From assembly GCA_028554755.1 (NCBI GenBank), contig JAPTOF010000002.1:13875001-13939000 (forward strand): a stretch of DNA of 64,000 bases. Reading direction: 5' to 3'. The notes beneath the pieces are model-generated. The model did not search any database and was not told where the DNA came from. It saw only the letters and a program-made list of their open reading frames with translations. The position numbers and the translations under genes are program-made. Of this stretch, positions 47,255-58,858 are shown piece by piece (the stretch's first letter is position 1; every line of letters begins with the position of its first letter). This DNA comes from Cordia subcordata. Its lineage: Eukaryota; Streptophyta; Magnoliopsida; Boraginales; Cordiaceae.

Positions 47255-48319
47255 TCAAATGCCATTCCATTTAGGGCTTGGAACTGGAACCGTTGGCGAC
47301 AGAGGCAGCTGCGGGAACCCTAATTGACCTGTTGGTGAGAAGAGCAAGCTTGGCGAGAGCAGTCCCGGCGACGGCAAGCATCCGAAGGGCAACGGCGATG
47401 ACGGCAGGGCCGGAAACTGAGGCAGAGCGACGAAGGAGGTTGTCGGCGGCGGAGGAATGATCTGCTGTTGCAGATTCGGCTGCGGTGGCGGAAGCGGTGG
47501 AAGAATGTTCTGTTGTTGTAGCGGCGGCGGAAGTGGCTGAGGAGGAGCAAGGCTGTTCCACCGCGGAGCCAGCGGAGAGAGAGGCGGCGGAGGCGGCGGC
47601 GGAGGAAACCTCTTCAAATCGGCGTCGGCCGTAGCCATAGCGGAAGCGGAGGCCATCGAGTTCTGGAAGTACCGCATGTAGGCGGAGATCGGCGACTCGG
47701 CGGCGGCGAGAACGGCTGGGAAAGGCGGGAGCGGAGAAAGCGGCTGGCGTTGACCGGGCAGAAACCCGCCGGAAGAGACACCCGCGACGGGGTTACCAGT
47801 AGGAGGCGGCGCGCAGTTTAGCAAATTAGGAGGGCGGTTGCTAATTTGCGCCAGGGGTGGGGGGCGTATCCTCTGGAGCCTCGAGCTGGGCGGTTTGGGT
47901 TGCTGGACCGGGGGATGAGGCTGAGCCGGCGCAGGGCTCGAGAACCGGTCGCGCTCGTGGGCCGGTGAGCCGGTTAGCCTTTGAACCACATCGCGAAAAT
48001 CGCTCTTATTGATATTGTACACCGGCGGCTGATGCTGCTGCTGCTGCTGAAGGCTCTGGTTCTGATTCTGCGGCTGAGATTGGGCCACCTGGCCTTGATT
48101 TAGACTCGAAAGGCTGAGATTTTGTTGCTGAGATGGTGGTGCAGGTGGCTCGACCACAGGAGATTGCCTCCTGATGGGTTTAGATATTTTGTGAGAGATT
48201 TTGTTAAGCTGCTTGAGATACACATCACGATTGCTGCTGCTGCTGCTACCACCACCACTAGCTGTAGAAGAAACAGCACTTGAATCACCACCACCTGAAG
48301 AATGACAGCTTTTATCCAT
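47255..48319 (-). CDS. VQ-motif protein, HAIKU1-like (354 aa, single exon)
   Basis: VQ proteins are nuclear cofactors that bind group I and IIc WRKY factors through the FxxxVQxxTG motif; HAIKU1 (IKU1/VQ14) of Arabidopsis controls endosperm growth and seed size. Here the motif reads FRDVVQRLTG at residues 108-117. The N-terminus has the SNRDVYLKQLNKISHKISKP block of the HAIKU1 group, and YNINKSDF precedes the motif. The remainder is Pro/Gln/Ser-rich, with poly-Q near 91, an eight-Pro run near 240, and a closing PSPKWNGI. The start is the ATG at 48319-48317 (MDKSCHSS); the frame extends two codons further up without a Met. It is intronless, as usual for VQ genes, and uninterrupted. The coding region is far GC-richer than its surroundings. 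Assignment to the HAIKU1 branch is by motif resemblance. Confidence 0.9.
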   Translation of the reverse strand: MDKSCHSSGGGDSSAVSSTASGGGSSSSSNRDVYLKQLNKISHKISKPIRRQSPVVEPPAPPSQQQNLSLSSLNQGQVAQSQPQNQNQSLQQQQQHQPPVYNINKSDFRDVVQRLTGSPAHERDRFSSPAPAQPHPPVQQPKPPSSRLQRIRPPPLAQISNRPPNLLNCAPPPTGNPVAGVSSGGFLPGQRQPLSPLPPFPAVLAAAESPISAYMRYFQNSMASASAMATADADLKRFPPPPPPPPLSPLAPRWNSLAPPQPLPPPLQQQNILPPLPPPQPNLQQQIIPPPPTTSFVALPQFPALPSSPLPFGCLPSPGLLSPSLLFSPTGQLGFPQLPLSPTVPVPSPKWNGI

Positions 48320-48375
48320 AAACACTCACCACAAACACACACAAACAAACCCTTTGTTTTCACCTCTCTCTATCT

Positions 48376-48411
<36 letters not shown>

Positions 48412-48480
48412 AAATATAAATATATATGTGAGTGCGTGTTTTGTGTGTGTTATCTTGCTTATCTCTGCAGACTTAAAAAA
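48320..48480 (-). promoter_or_regulatory. 5' leader and microsatellites upstream of the VQ gene
   Basis: Plus-strand (GT)n at about 48377-48394 runs into (AT)n at 48395-48408 and TAAATATA-rich sequence. On the minus strand this is a TATA-rich, CA-rich region 60-110 bases before the ATG. It may contain the promoter; no single box stands out. Confidence 0.4.
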
Positions 48481-48689
48481 AGGGTTTGGTGACCTCAGAT
48501 GGGGAGCTCGACAAATGTCAACTGATACCCTGGCTGTGAATTTAAGAAACTACACGTAAGAAGTATCCCTACTATGCAAGGGTATTTTCGTAATTAAAAC
48601 ATCAAAAAACGACTTGCTCTTTTTTTTTTTTTTTTTGTTTAAGGAAGACTAAAAGTCGAAAATATAAATAGCTGTATTGTTACGACCAA

Positions 48690-49265
48690 TAAAAATTAAA
48701 ATCAGGACGTCTAGCATTTAAAGCGGAGTACATGTCACTAAACCACGCTGAACGAGAATAGCCAAATTGAGATTTATAACCCTTTGTCCAAAATATTTCT
48801 ATCCAATAGTCGCAAAGTAGTTTGTATTATTATCTTTAACTTTGAGTATATTAATGTACGGTCAAATTTATTGAAATTAATTTAATAGTTAGGTATAGTA
48901 GTCGGATTCGAGCGCAACTTAAGAAATTGCAGATTCTTAATTAGATGTGGAAAAGATTAAAAATAAAAAAAAATACAGATTCAATAATGTAATTACTTGT
49001 ATTATTATAGCTAGTAATAATTAATGTCACGACTTCATACATTTAAAGTGAAGGACATATTACTAAATTATTAGACTCCAAAGTATTCTTGTCCAATAGC
49101 AATGACGTAGTTCATGTCATTATCTTAACTTGTAGCGTATTAATATACGAGTTGAAGTTAAAGAAAATAGTTTAATAATTAGGTGTAGTAGTCGGATTTA
49201 AGCATGACTTAAATATTATAGATTTTTAATTAGATATAAAAATATTAAAAAAAGAAAATTTAGGG
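48690..49265. repeat. Diverged tandem duplication of about 290-320 bp
   Basis: Units share CATTTAAAG(C/T)G(G/A)AG.., TCCAATAG, AT(G/A)TACG, GTAGTCGGATT(C/T)(G/A)AGC and TTAATTAGAT(G/A)T in the same order: 48690-48975 and 49000-49265. GTAGTCGG occurs at 48899 and 49189. Both are non-coding and lie upstream of the VQ gene. Confidence 0.65.
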
Positions 49266-50820
49266 GGGTTGTGGAAGTGAGGTGGTAGTAAAGAGTAGAA
49301 ATCTAGAATCTTGGTCAAAAAAATATGGTAAGAGCAAAGGGTGTTTTGATTGGGTAGTGATTTCACTAAAGATGAGGAAGAGGGAGGGCCGGAGAGTGAT
49401 GGATCAAAAGGCGTAAAAGGGCGAATATGTCTGGGGTGTTTCTCTATGCTTAATGTGTGTGTGTTTTTGGCTTTTGCTTTTGGGTTGGCTTTGCTTAAAA
49501 GAAGAGAAGGGTGTGTTTGAGGCCTAGCAGTGGGGACATGACCCGTTAAAAAAGGCAGCCTAGGTGGTGGGTTGGTCTCTACTATTATTTGAAAATGTTC
49601 ACGAGCTACCGATAAGTTATTAATTGAGGTGATTTGAATTTAGAAAGTACAGTTATTGAGCATAGTTTTTTTTCACTGCTTTTGGTTGACGATGATTAGT
49701 CATAAGTTTAAATCTCAAAAATCATACTTGTGAGAACAACTATTCCCTTACCCTCGTAAAGAAGAGATGAAATTTCAAAACGTGCATATGTGAGAGGACT
49801 TTCTTTTATCACTCTCTATTCGATAAAGATTAATCACAAGTTCGAATTCGAAAAACTTATTTGTTAGAAGAACTTTTCCTTCACCGTTCTATTTAAATTA
49901 GGATTAATTTGAAATCCAATGTGATTTAACGTTAATTTGAGATACTCTAACTTAAAATTGAAAAGAAAAAATTGTTCGTGAGCTAACTACACTGTTGAAA
50001 ACGTTGTGTGTGTCTGTGTGTGTGTTTTTTTTTTTTTTTTTTGTGGACGCAAATCTTAAACACCACCATTTTAATGATGATGATGATGATGATGGTGATG
50101 ACGATGCGTGTGAAGTGCGTCCAGTTTAGAATCTCATAGATAAGTGTGATAACGTCGGCAAGTTTTGTCTTTTTCCCCCCACTTGAGCCCCTTTAGGAGT
50201 CTTATTTTAATTTTAATAATTAGTAATTTTATTTTAAACTTAAATCCTTTTATCTCAATAATTGTTTGGCTCTCAAATTATTTAAGAGCATTCAAATAAC
50301 AACTTATTATTGTAATTAACAATTTAAGTTTAAATTAAAAATTTTCATCATGATATCTATTTAATCTTTGAATCATTTATATGTATTAAAGCCACGGCGT
50401 TGCGATTCGTATCAAATACCGATTTACTATAACTATAATTTCGAGTTAGAACTCGAGTGTATTATTTTAATATTCAAGTTTTTTAACATTGGATAAATGA
50501 TTATGATTATTGAAAATGAGTTTTTCGGCGTAAATAACAATAATGTCATGCTGAATGTGTGGGGCCCAGTAATAACAGTGCAGGATAAATCGTGTGGATT
50601 AAGACTGGTGATTAAACGGTCTGCGTTTTGGTTTTGTCTGTATTACAACATCAAAACTAATTAGAGAGAGATGTTTTAGTTAATTACGAGACAAGATTTG
50701 AAATAGTAATAAATTGGGTTTTTAATATTTTTCCATTCCAATGAACTCGTTATAGTAATTAGTAATTAGTGGGTTTTGCTTTGATTTCCAACATAAACAA
50801 ATCATTAACTATTAATTAAT
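49266..50820. other. Intergenic DNA, no gene seen
   Basis: Contains a two-unit diverged repeat at about 49680-49885 (AGTCATAAGTTTAAATCTC / AATCACAAGTTCGAATTCG), (GT)n and T-rich runs near 50005-50042, and a (GAT)n run at about 50076-50106. No coding sequence supported. Confidence 0.5.
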
Positions 50821-50821
50821 G

Positions 50822-51148
50822 AGTCAAATTATACCAATGGTCTTCAGTATTGTCATATCTCTTTGAATGAGTCTTCATTGTTTGAAAAAAAATTTAATCA
50901 CAATGAAATGTTCAAATTAATATTTAACAAAGTCATTCAAATAAGTCCTCAAAATGAGTAAAATAATTTTTACTAATTTGAATTAGTTTGAGAAATATTA
51001 AAGGATTAATATAAAATTTGTGAAATAATAAGGACTAACTTGACTATATTTTAAAATATTGGGGATGTCAATTTGAACCTTTTTTTTTAAACAAGAGGAC
51101 TAATTTGAAACTAAGTGACAACTTTGAGGACCTTGTTGAAATTGACCC
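50822..51148. mobile_element. MITE with long inverted repeats
   Basis: The left arm AGTCAAATTATACCAATGG..GTATTGTCA matches the complement of the right arm (GGTCAATTTCAACAAGGTCC..AGTTGTCA). About 330 bp, non-coding. A GCAAATTATACCATGG copy of the left edge just outside the right end may reflect an older neighbouring insertion. Confidence 0.55.
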
Positions 51149-51640
51149 TAATTAATGTTAGCATCGCAAATTATACCATGGTTCCTCGTGCTTTTTCATT
51201 AAACATCATACTTTCTCAAGTATTAGAAAAGAGAAAAGGAAAAAGCATACAACTGCTTCTCTCTCTCCTCTAATTTCTCTCTCTTTGTTATTTTCTTTCT
51301 CAGCTTTCTCTTCTTCTCTTCTTTACTTCAACGGTGACACCACCGGTGATCTCATGCCAGATAAAGACCACCCTAAAATTTACCTTTCTTCACTAATTGT
51401 AATGATGTCTATAATATCCAATAAAACCTCTTAGGTGTTGATCCTCCATTAAAGTCCATCGTCTTTTTCCTTATGTTGGTGAAAATTTTCACACTGTCTT
51501 ACTGTGCCAGAACTACTAATCTTTTTCTTTCCTTATCGCGATTCGAACAATATCTCCCATACCATGTTTGGACGGTCTAAGATCAATCTGCCATTAAACT
51601 GCACCTTCACCTTCAAATATACATTCATACAAATGTGTTT
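51149..51640. other. Intergenic DNA, no gene seen
   Basis: CT-rich run at 51255-51330 followed by ordinary mixed sequence. No protein match recognised; it may be part of the repeat unit that follows. Confidence 0.4.
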
Positions 51641-51818
51641 GTGTTTGTGTGCCTATGTGTATGAGAGCAATGAACAAATAATTGTGGAATAATGAACAAA
51701 TATTTGATGTATATATGAAAGTCAGTAAATAAATAGTTGTGGATTAATGAACATATAGTTAGTGAACAAATAGTTGTGTGACAGTGAACAAATAGTTGTA
51801 GTTTATTAAACAAATATT

Positions 51819-51873
<55 letters not shown>

Positions 51874-52060
51874 TGTCAATGAATAAATAATTGTGAAATA
51901 ATGAACAAATAGTCAGTGAACAAATAGTTGTGACACAGTGAACAAACAATCATTGAACAAACATTTTTAGGATAGTAAACGAACATTTATTGTCTTAGCA
52001 AGAAAAAAAAATTTACTGTGTGTGAACAGTAGCAAGAAGAGCACAATATTTAATGAAAGA
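51641..52060. repeat. GAACAAATA minisatellite with embedded (AT)n
   Basis: Irregular repeats of the words AATGAACAAATA and AGTGAACAAATAGTTGTG, at least ten copies. They are split by about 22 AT dinucleotides at 51824-51869. The end carries AATTTACTGTG..GAACAGTA, shared in inverted form with 33860-33910. Confidence 0.8.
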
Positions 52061-52267
52061 GCACTTTATGAGGGACTATGATATAAGGACCTGTTAGCAT
52101 TCTTTGTTTAGATTATCACAATAATATGGTCAAACAAAGCCTTTGACCTGCATCTTGCAATAAAATTTACTTTGTGGTCATTTGCAAGATAAAGATTTAC
52201 TTTTACAATTTGATTGGTTAAATTTTGCAAGTTGCGTAGCCTCTTTGCATTCTTGTAATTAGTGGTG

Positions 52268-52268
<1 letters not shown>

Positions 52269-52328
<60 letters not shown>

Positions 52329-52348
52329 CGTGCGTGTGTGTGTGTGTG
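52269..52348. repeat. (AT)n(GT)n compound microsatellite
   Basis: About 20 AT pairs followed by about 18 GT pairs with two GC interruptions. Confidence 0.95.
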
Positions 52349-53048
52349 TAAGGTAAGATAATAAAGTGAAGCCATTAGCAAAGTTAAAACATTGTATGAA
52401 AAGGAAAGGAGTGCACATATTTTAGTAATTTTACTCAATCTTTGAATAGATTCTTACATCTAAAGAACAAAAAGTATAACTAATTAGAAAAAGAAATCTA
52501 AGATTAGATTGTGTTAATACTTTAATTTTGTGCTCAATCCTTTTGTTATTTGAACACTATTTGAGAAATCTATCGTTAAATAGCTTTGGATCTATTGGTA
52601 TAGGATAATCTTTATATATTCTCACTATTCTCATATTCGGGAAACAGAGAAACAAAAGAATTTTGCTATCGAACTACGAAAATAGATTGACCTATAACTT
52701 CGAACCCTAAATGACTCACTTTACATTCAAAAGCTAGACCTTTGTAGTTCGTTCTTATAGATCTTGTTGAAATTCTATCCGATAAAACTGAAGAATTTTA
52801 AAGCTCCAAAATAATAAATAGAAATATTGCACCCCTTTCATTTTAGGGTGATGGAGGGATCGTACAATTCGAGATGTTTTTTCAATGCTTTTCTCAGAGG
52901 TTTGGAGAAAGCTACAATTTCATCAATATATCTATATTAATATTTTGATGAAATAAAATATATAATTAAAGAATCTTTTATTTCGAGCAAAGGGATTCTA
53001 TCTGAGAATTGTGTTATTGAATAAACTTTGATTTCTTTTATATATTCT
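52349..53048. other. Intergenic DNA, no gene seen
   Basis: No coding sequence or repeat recognised. Confidence 0.45.
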
Positions 53049-53482
53049 TGATAAGGGTATATCCGACCCGACATATATTTTATCGGATTTTGGATACATC
53101 CTATCTAAAGAAGTCTTCTATATAGACTAAACGAGATCCTTATTTTACTTATTATCCTAATATGTGGATAAGTTTTCAAACTCTATCAGTAGAGTCCTAT
53201 CAAATACCTATTAGAATTCTCATACATATCCAAAGATCATCCCCATTATTCTATAAATACCACAAAGGTTATAGGCTTACGATATCACTGAGTTCATTTA
53301 TATGCATATTATGAGCAAACAGTATGCTTATGTATAAACTATGCCTACTATGCCTATATTCTATTGACTTGAGGATCTTTGGTCAGCGAAGGTCTCTGGT
53401 CGGCACCACACCGGTGTCCTAAGATAACCGGATCCTATTTTCTTTGCTTTGCAGATCATGTTACGAGGCAAATTTGGGCATA
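53049..53482 (+). mobile_element. Probable LTR fragment or solo LTR, Gypsy-like
   Basis: A CTATAAATACC promoter-like box at about 53250 is followed by TTGACTTGAGGATC, TCGGCACCACACCGGTG and a T-rich stretch, the order seen in R/U5 of many plant Gypsy LTRs. ATTCT occurs directly before TGATAAGG (53044-53048) and again at 53483-53487, a possible target duplication, but the right end would then be ..CATA rather than ..CA. Ends are therefore uncertain. Confidence 0.45.
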
Positions 53483-53487
53483 ATTCT

Positions 53488-56400
53488 TGCTAGTAACTTT
53501 TGGCATTATCAATTCTTATCATTATTCAATATTTCTATCTGAATTTTGATCAAAGAAAAAAAAAAGAATACAATTTGAGAAGTTATTTATGAAATTAATT
53601 GAACATCTTCAATAATGTAATTAATTGAAAAAAATATCACTATCTCAAAAGTTTCTAATTTGAGATACTTGATGGATATTATGGAAATAACAAAAGGTTT
53701 TTAAAAAAATGATGAGACTTCTACACTAAATGGAGATGCTACTAATAAAAAATTCAAGTTTGTGGACATAACAAAAAAACTTGTAATTGTTACCAAATGA
53801 AAATTCTGTTTAACTCTATTTTTTCTTTTTTGGCAAAATACTAGCCAATATAATAAGTCGTCCAATATATTCTGGACTATATATGCTTCTAGTTATTTTA
53901 ATTTTGTGACAAAATATTCTTCAAATAAAAATAATAAGATACAGTTAAAATTCATCCATTAAGAGTCAAGAATATACTGGGTGAAGATAGCAAGAAAATT
54001 GCCTCCACTTATGTTTCGGTCGAACAAGTTTTATTAAATGGATTGTAAGTAGGTATTTTGAATATAATTCATAAGTAAGTATTGTATGTATAATTAATAA
54101 TTTGAATTATTTATTTCGGAAGCACTTAATTAGAGGCCCATGCGACTTACTAGGTTAGTGCTAGTTGACTTGTCTTGGTTTTAAATTCTATTTCTTTATT
54201 ATATATTTTTACTATGTCTGAAACAGTCTTAATTGTAACTTGAAATTTTATAAATATAATAATTTTATAACGGAATATTATAAGATTGTTTAGCTTATAA
54301 GACAAGAATATTATTAGACTTTTAAAAAGATACCGATTGTGCCCTAAAACTAGCTTATAGATAAGCATGCATTTCTTGTCTTATTTTCTTTAATTGTAAA
54401 AAAATATATTTTATTATAAGTATCTTGTAAAGAGTTTAGAATCCAAAAAAAAAATACTAAATAAGATAAGTATCTTATATTTATTGGAACCTGATCTATT
54501 TGAGCAGCAGGATCTAACACTTCTAATATTTGCTTGTAAAGTTTTGTAGTTATATCTATCTTTCACACCCCCGGCGGCTCCTTCGTTTCTGGTCATTTGA
54601 TGTTATTATATGGTTGAGCTGAGGACATTTGTTTTCAGAACATGGAAAAAGAAAACAAAACTACCGAAATATTCCCCATATGGAAAAATATACTCTCAAG
54701 TTTTAACTTTATTAGATGAGGTCTTACGTCACTCCTTTTATTGTCCAATTGGTTCTTGAGATGAAATTTCCAGTGATTTTCACATGATAATAAAGCTAGA
54801 TTTTAGCCTAATATTTCTTGTCCTTCACGTGTAGTCCATCTCTAACTATTTCGCTTTCTTATGCACCGAAAAATCCCCACATGAAAAAAGTTTAAGTGTC
54901 AAGTTCACCAAATGAGATTTTAAGCTATTCATTGACATTTTAACTTTCATATCACCTTATAAGGTTTTAAATCATTTTTTTATCAATTAATTTATTTTTG
55001 AGATAAAACTTAATCTTGTTAACAAAAAAAAAAAAACCAACAGAGAATATTATTCAAACAAGGCGAATCGTTACATGCAAACTTGTCGTCTAGAAGGCGA
55101 TCAGAGAGAATAATGAACTATGAGACAAAGTAAACCACCCCATATATAAAAAATACAATTTTTAATTGCAATTTCAATAAATTACTACTTGAGTTGGATA
55201 ATTTGACAATCTTTGGGCATTTTAATAGTGACCAGCTTCACTCCATCCTCTATCTTTTCACGTGATAACATTAGCTGCTTCCTTGACTATTGACTTGTTA
55301 GAAAGCATCCAAAATGAGGCAATGAGCTAATGTTATCATCTTCCACACTCGTATGGGAGTCTTTGTGAAATTGGGTTTTTCTTTCCTTTTATTTTTTTCT
55401 TTTCAATTTTCCCTCATCTCCAAATCCAATCTCCGTTCCTCATGAAATCAAAAACAAAATCATCACTATTAGATGAAGTAATCTCAATGTCCATGAGTTC
55501 TATAAATACGGGAAGTATACACCGATGAACATACATTTCCAGATAATTTTTGTGAAATTGTGTTGAACCTTGCATGAATTAAATTGAATGTTACTAGAAT
55601 TTGACCAGTGCGATGCACAGTTTATGTCCTTAATTTAATTTATTAATAATGAAGCAGACTATGTATAAACTTGTATTTTGTATTAATTGATTAATATAAG
55701 TTAAAGTAATAAATATGTTATTATTTAACGAAATATGATTAATTACATAAATCAAGGACAAACAAAATTAACAAAAATAATAAATATATTCAGTTGACAA
55801 CATAGAGTTACAATTGGTGTACAAAGACCGCTAACAATTGGGAATTGGTTCCGGAGGCGAATGCATAACTTGTTTGTGTAAAATAGTGCAATGTAATAGA
55901 CAAAAGTGGATTTTTTTTTCCTTTTCTTTTTCTTTTTTTTTTTCCCTCTTTTACCAATACCTTATGCTTTGGTAAAATGAGGCCATGCTGAGCTCAATGA
56001 CCACGTCGCAAGCTATGGTGCTTCAATTTTTTGGAGGGAAGTTCTCTGTGCTTGTTTTTATTATTTTTATATATAGTATAGATAGAAGTATGAATAAGAC
56101 AAAAATTTTTGAGTTTCAAAATGTGACCCCGAGTGAGGAACAAAATCTGAATTCCATTTTTTTTTTTTTAAATGTTAAACACAACTTGGCTAGGTGGAAA
56201 ATTTTTAGAAACAACAGACTTAATAGGAACGTTCATTGTTTTTGGAATATTGATGTTGATAATTGATTAGTCATTGTTAGCTTCTCTAGAGCCTTGATGT
56301 TTCTTTTTTGTTAGTTTCTCAATTTTTGTAAATATTTTGATATCAATATAATTCTTGTTCACCTAACCCAAAAAAGAAAAAGAAAAGAAATAAGTTTTTT

Positions 56401-56903
56401 AAGAAAGGCATCTTCTCGTAATAATGTAAAAAAGTCAAGAAATGGGAATAGACTGAAAGAGAGTTCTTCAAACTCAACAGTCTGGACAACACCATCAATG
56501 CTATATCTAGCACTAATCACTGTAGGTTTCTTTTTTTTTTTGGTTAGAAAAGCAAAAATATTTTCACTAAACTCAAATGAAATCTTACAGTGATAACATG
56601 GAATATGATCGTTACAAAGAATATCCCCCAACTCCTAGAGTCCCTAATACAAGTGTTAAGTGAGTTGTTAGAAAACTTTCTACCAAAATTCAACTTGATT
56701 CTAATACTCCTACCTATATTTTTCAAATAAATGCTCCTCTATATAAAGTCGTTTCAAATGAATTCTCTTATTTCGCTCGTACCAAAACTCTGCAACTATT
56801 TCACTCATATAAAAACTTTGCAATTACTGCTCCAAAAAGTAGTCTGAATAATGTTCTTTGTAGGTCCTTTTACTTGCCCATTCTGTTACCCGAAGATTAG
56901 AGG
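53488..56903. other. AT-rich intergenic DNA, no gene seen
   Basis: Short open frames at 54150-54596 and 55985-56266 show no family features. Homopolymer and CT-rich tracts are frequent (e.g. 55911-55946). Confidence 0.5.
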
Positions 56904-57237
56904 ATGTTTGGCTAAGCTTATAAGCTGGTTTGTTTATAAGCTTAAGATAACAATTGGCATGTTTGAATAAGTGACTTATAAGCACTTTTTGTTAGCTTAC
57001 AAGTGCAAAAAAAAAAAAAAAAAACTCCATATAGTAGTTTTTTTTTTTTGGAACTAGTTGGTCAAACCATGTGAAAAGACCTTTTTTCTCTTTAAAAATT
57101 TACTTTCTGACCATTTATAATTAATGATATGTCTCTTTTAATTATTTTAATTATTATTTTCTATTATAAGCAATTATTTACCAAACATATTAACAACTTA
57201 TAAGTACATATTATTTAAATACATCTCTGCCAAACCA
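56904..57237. mobile_element. hAT-style MITE
   Basis: The left end ATGTTTGGCTAAGCTTATAA mirrors the right end (complement TTGGTTTGGCAGAGATGTAT). Interior AGTGACTTATAAGCAC pairs with TTATAAGTACATA. About 330 bp, non-coding. The GTTTGGC edge with TTATAAGC body is a common plant MITE style; a similar body recurs at about 62690-63060. Confidence 0.5.
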
Positions 57238-57514
57238 AAAGACTCCGGTTGTTAGTTTTCAATAGATTGAGCATATGGCCGCCTTTTCAACCAAAAAGAT
57301 GCGCCATTCATCCTTTGCAGACGCTTGGGCCCCGTGACCCATAAAGTGTAAGGATAAATGGGTGGGGGTTGGGCCGGTAGTGCATGTTGAGTCCAATATT
57401 GCCTGGTTGATTGGCCTCAGTTGAATCATCAGCTAGATCCATCAGGTTTAATGACTCGTTTGCATTGGCGATTAAGAAATGTTTTCTATACATTTTTTTA
57501 GAGAAAAGACATAT

Positions 57515-57534
57515 ATATATATATATATATATAT
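57515..57534. repeat. (AT)n microsatellite
   Basis: Ten or so AT units. Confidence 0.85.
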
Positions 57535-57738
57535 TCGAAAAGATCCAAATTTTAATTTTTGGAAGGAAGCTAAATTTGGGACTTTTTAGGGTTTCAACTT
57601 TTCTTGAAAATCTATCGGAATACTTATTGCAAAAAAGAGCTATGTCTAAAGGTCAGAATTGGATGGGATATTTGAATATTTGGATTTTGGATGAACAAAA
57701 AAAATCTGATTAGATAGTTAAAAGATAGACATCCAGCG

Positions 57739-58858
57739 AATGTTTTTGTTTGGTTTCTGCTTCTGTTTTTTTTTTTCCTGAAAACAGTTTCTTAAAACAT
57801 ATTTCAAAAATAGTTTTTAAAAACAAAACAGTAAAAAAATATGTTTGGAAACTTTGTTCTTGAAATAGTTTTAAAACTTTAGAAGACAAAAAACTTGTTT
57901 GGGTAATTTGTTTTAAGAATAACTTTTAAAAACAAGAAAGTTAAAAGAACTTTTTTGATACAAAAGTTTTATCTAAGACCATATTTTAGTATAATGTATT
58001 ATCATAATAATATATGAGAAATTATGTTATAATTAAAAGTCATAATTTTAATTGAATGGAGTGATAGGCATAAAGTTAAAATATTGCATAATTATTGAAA
58101 ATCTAGTGATTGTAATAAATTTTTATGTTAAAATTTGAAATTAAACTTATACTAAATTTAGGCAACACAAAAAAATCATTCTTCAATTTTTAAATTTAAA
58201 AAATTAAGAAATTCATAAAATTCTTTAAAATAACCCCTCATAATTAAAAATTTGTAAAAACATAAAATTACTGATTCATATAAATATCATAATCCATAAG
58301 TTTATACATTAAAATTATTGTGCTCTTGTTGAATCTAGTTTGATATTTGGCTACGATGCATCATAGATCGCGTCATATAGTCCAAAACAATTCTTTACAA
58401 ATTACCAATTGTAAAGGGACGTGCAAGGCGCAACAACTATTGCCCAATGCATCATAGAATATTTATATAAATCGTATTTAATAAATAAAATTTTGGCACA
58501 ATAAAAATACAAATAAAAAGTAATAATGCATCTTATATTCATATTCATATATACCTCCATGTAGTACATTTTTTACCTACGAGCAAAAAGGAGAGTTCCA
58601 TCATTTTATCTATGTTTAATGTTTTTTTGTACAATAGTTTCTACCTATTTATAAGCTGTTCACTGCTTAAAAACATTAAACATAATAAGCTTAAAAACAA
58701 CTCTAATAAGCTGTTCACTGCTTTTTGTTTTTTAAAAAAAACATGTTTTGAGAACACTTTTTGAAAAACTGGAAACTAAAAACCACTTACCAAATACATT
58801 TTTTTTTAATTTTTAAAAACAAAAAACTGTTTCTCAAAACAGTTTCCTAACAAGCCCT
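57739..58858. mobile_element. Inverted-repeat element of about 1.1 kb
   Basis: The left end TTTTTGTTTGGTTTCTG..GAAAACAGTTTCTTAAAAC pairs with the complement of the right end (GGGCTTGTTAGGAAACTG..GTTTTGAGAAACAG). The termini are imperfect and the target duplication was not resolved. The middle is AT-rich and non-coding. Confidence 0.5.

Noticed and set aside
47271..47561. Other-frame open stretches (Ala/Ser/Arg-rich) overlapping the VQ gene on both strands
   Set aside because: They are shadows of GC-rich Pro/Gln codons in the VQ reading frame and resemble no family.
51625..51990. Regularly spaced repeats that could suggest a CRISPR array
   Set aside because: Repeats are irregular in length and sequence, spacers are not unique, and the genome is clearly plant nuclear DNA.
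52550..52900. Plastid DNA insertion
   Set aside because: Some phrases looked organelle-like, but I could not match any plastid gene or tRNA.
54414..54596. Short minus-strand frame with NEGAAGGVKDRYNYK
   Set aside because: Sixty codons with no family resemblance and AT-rich ends.
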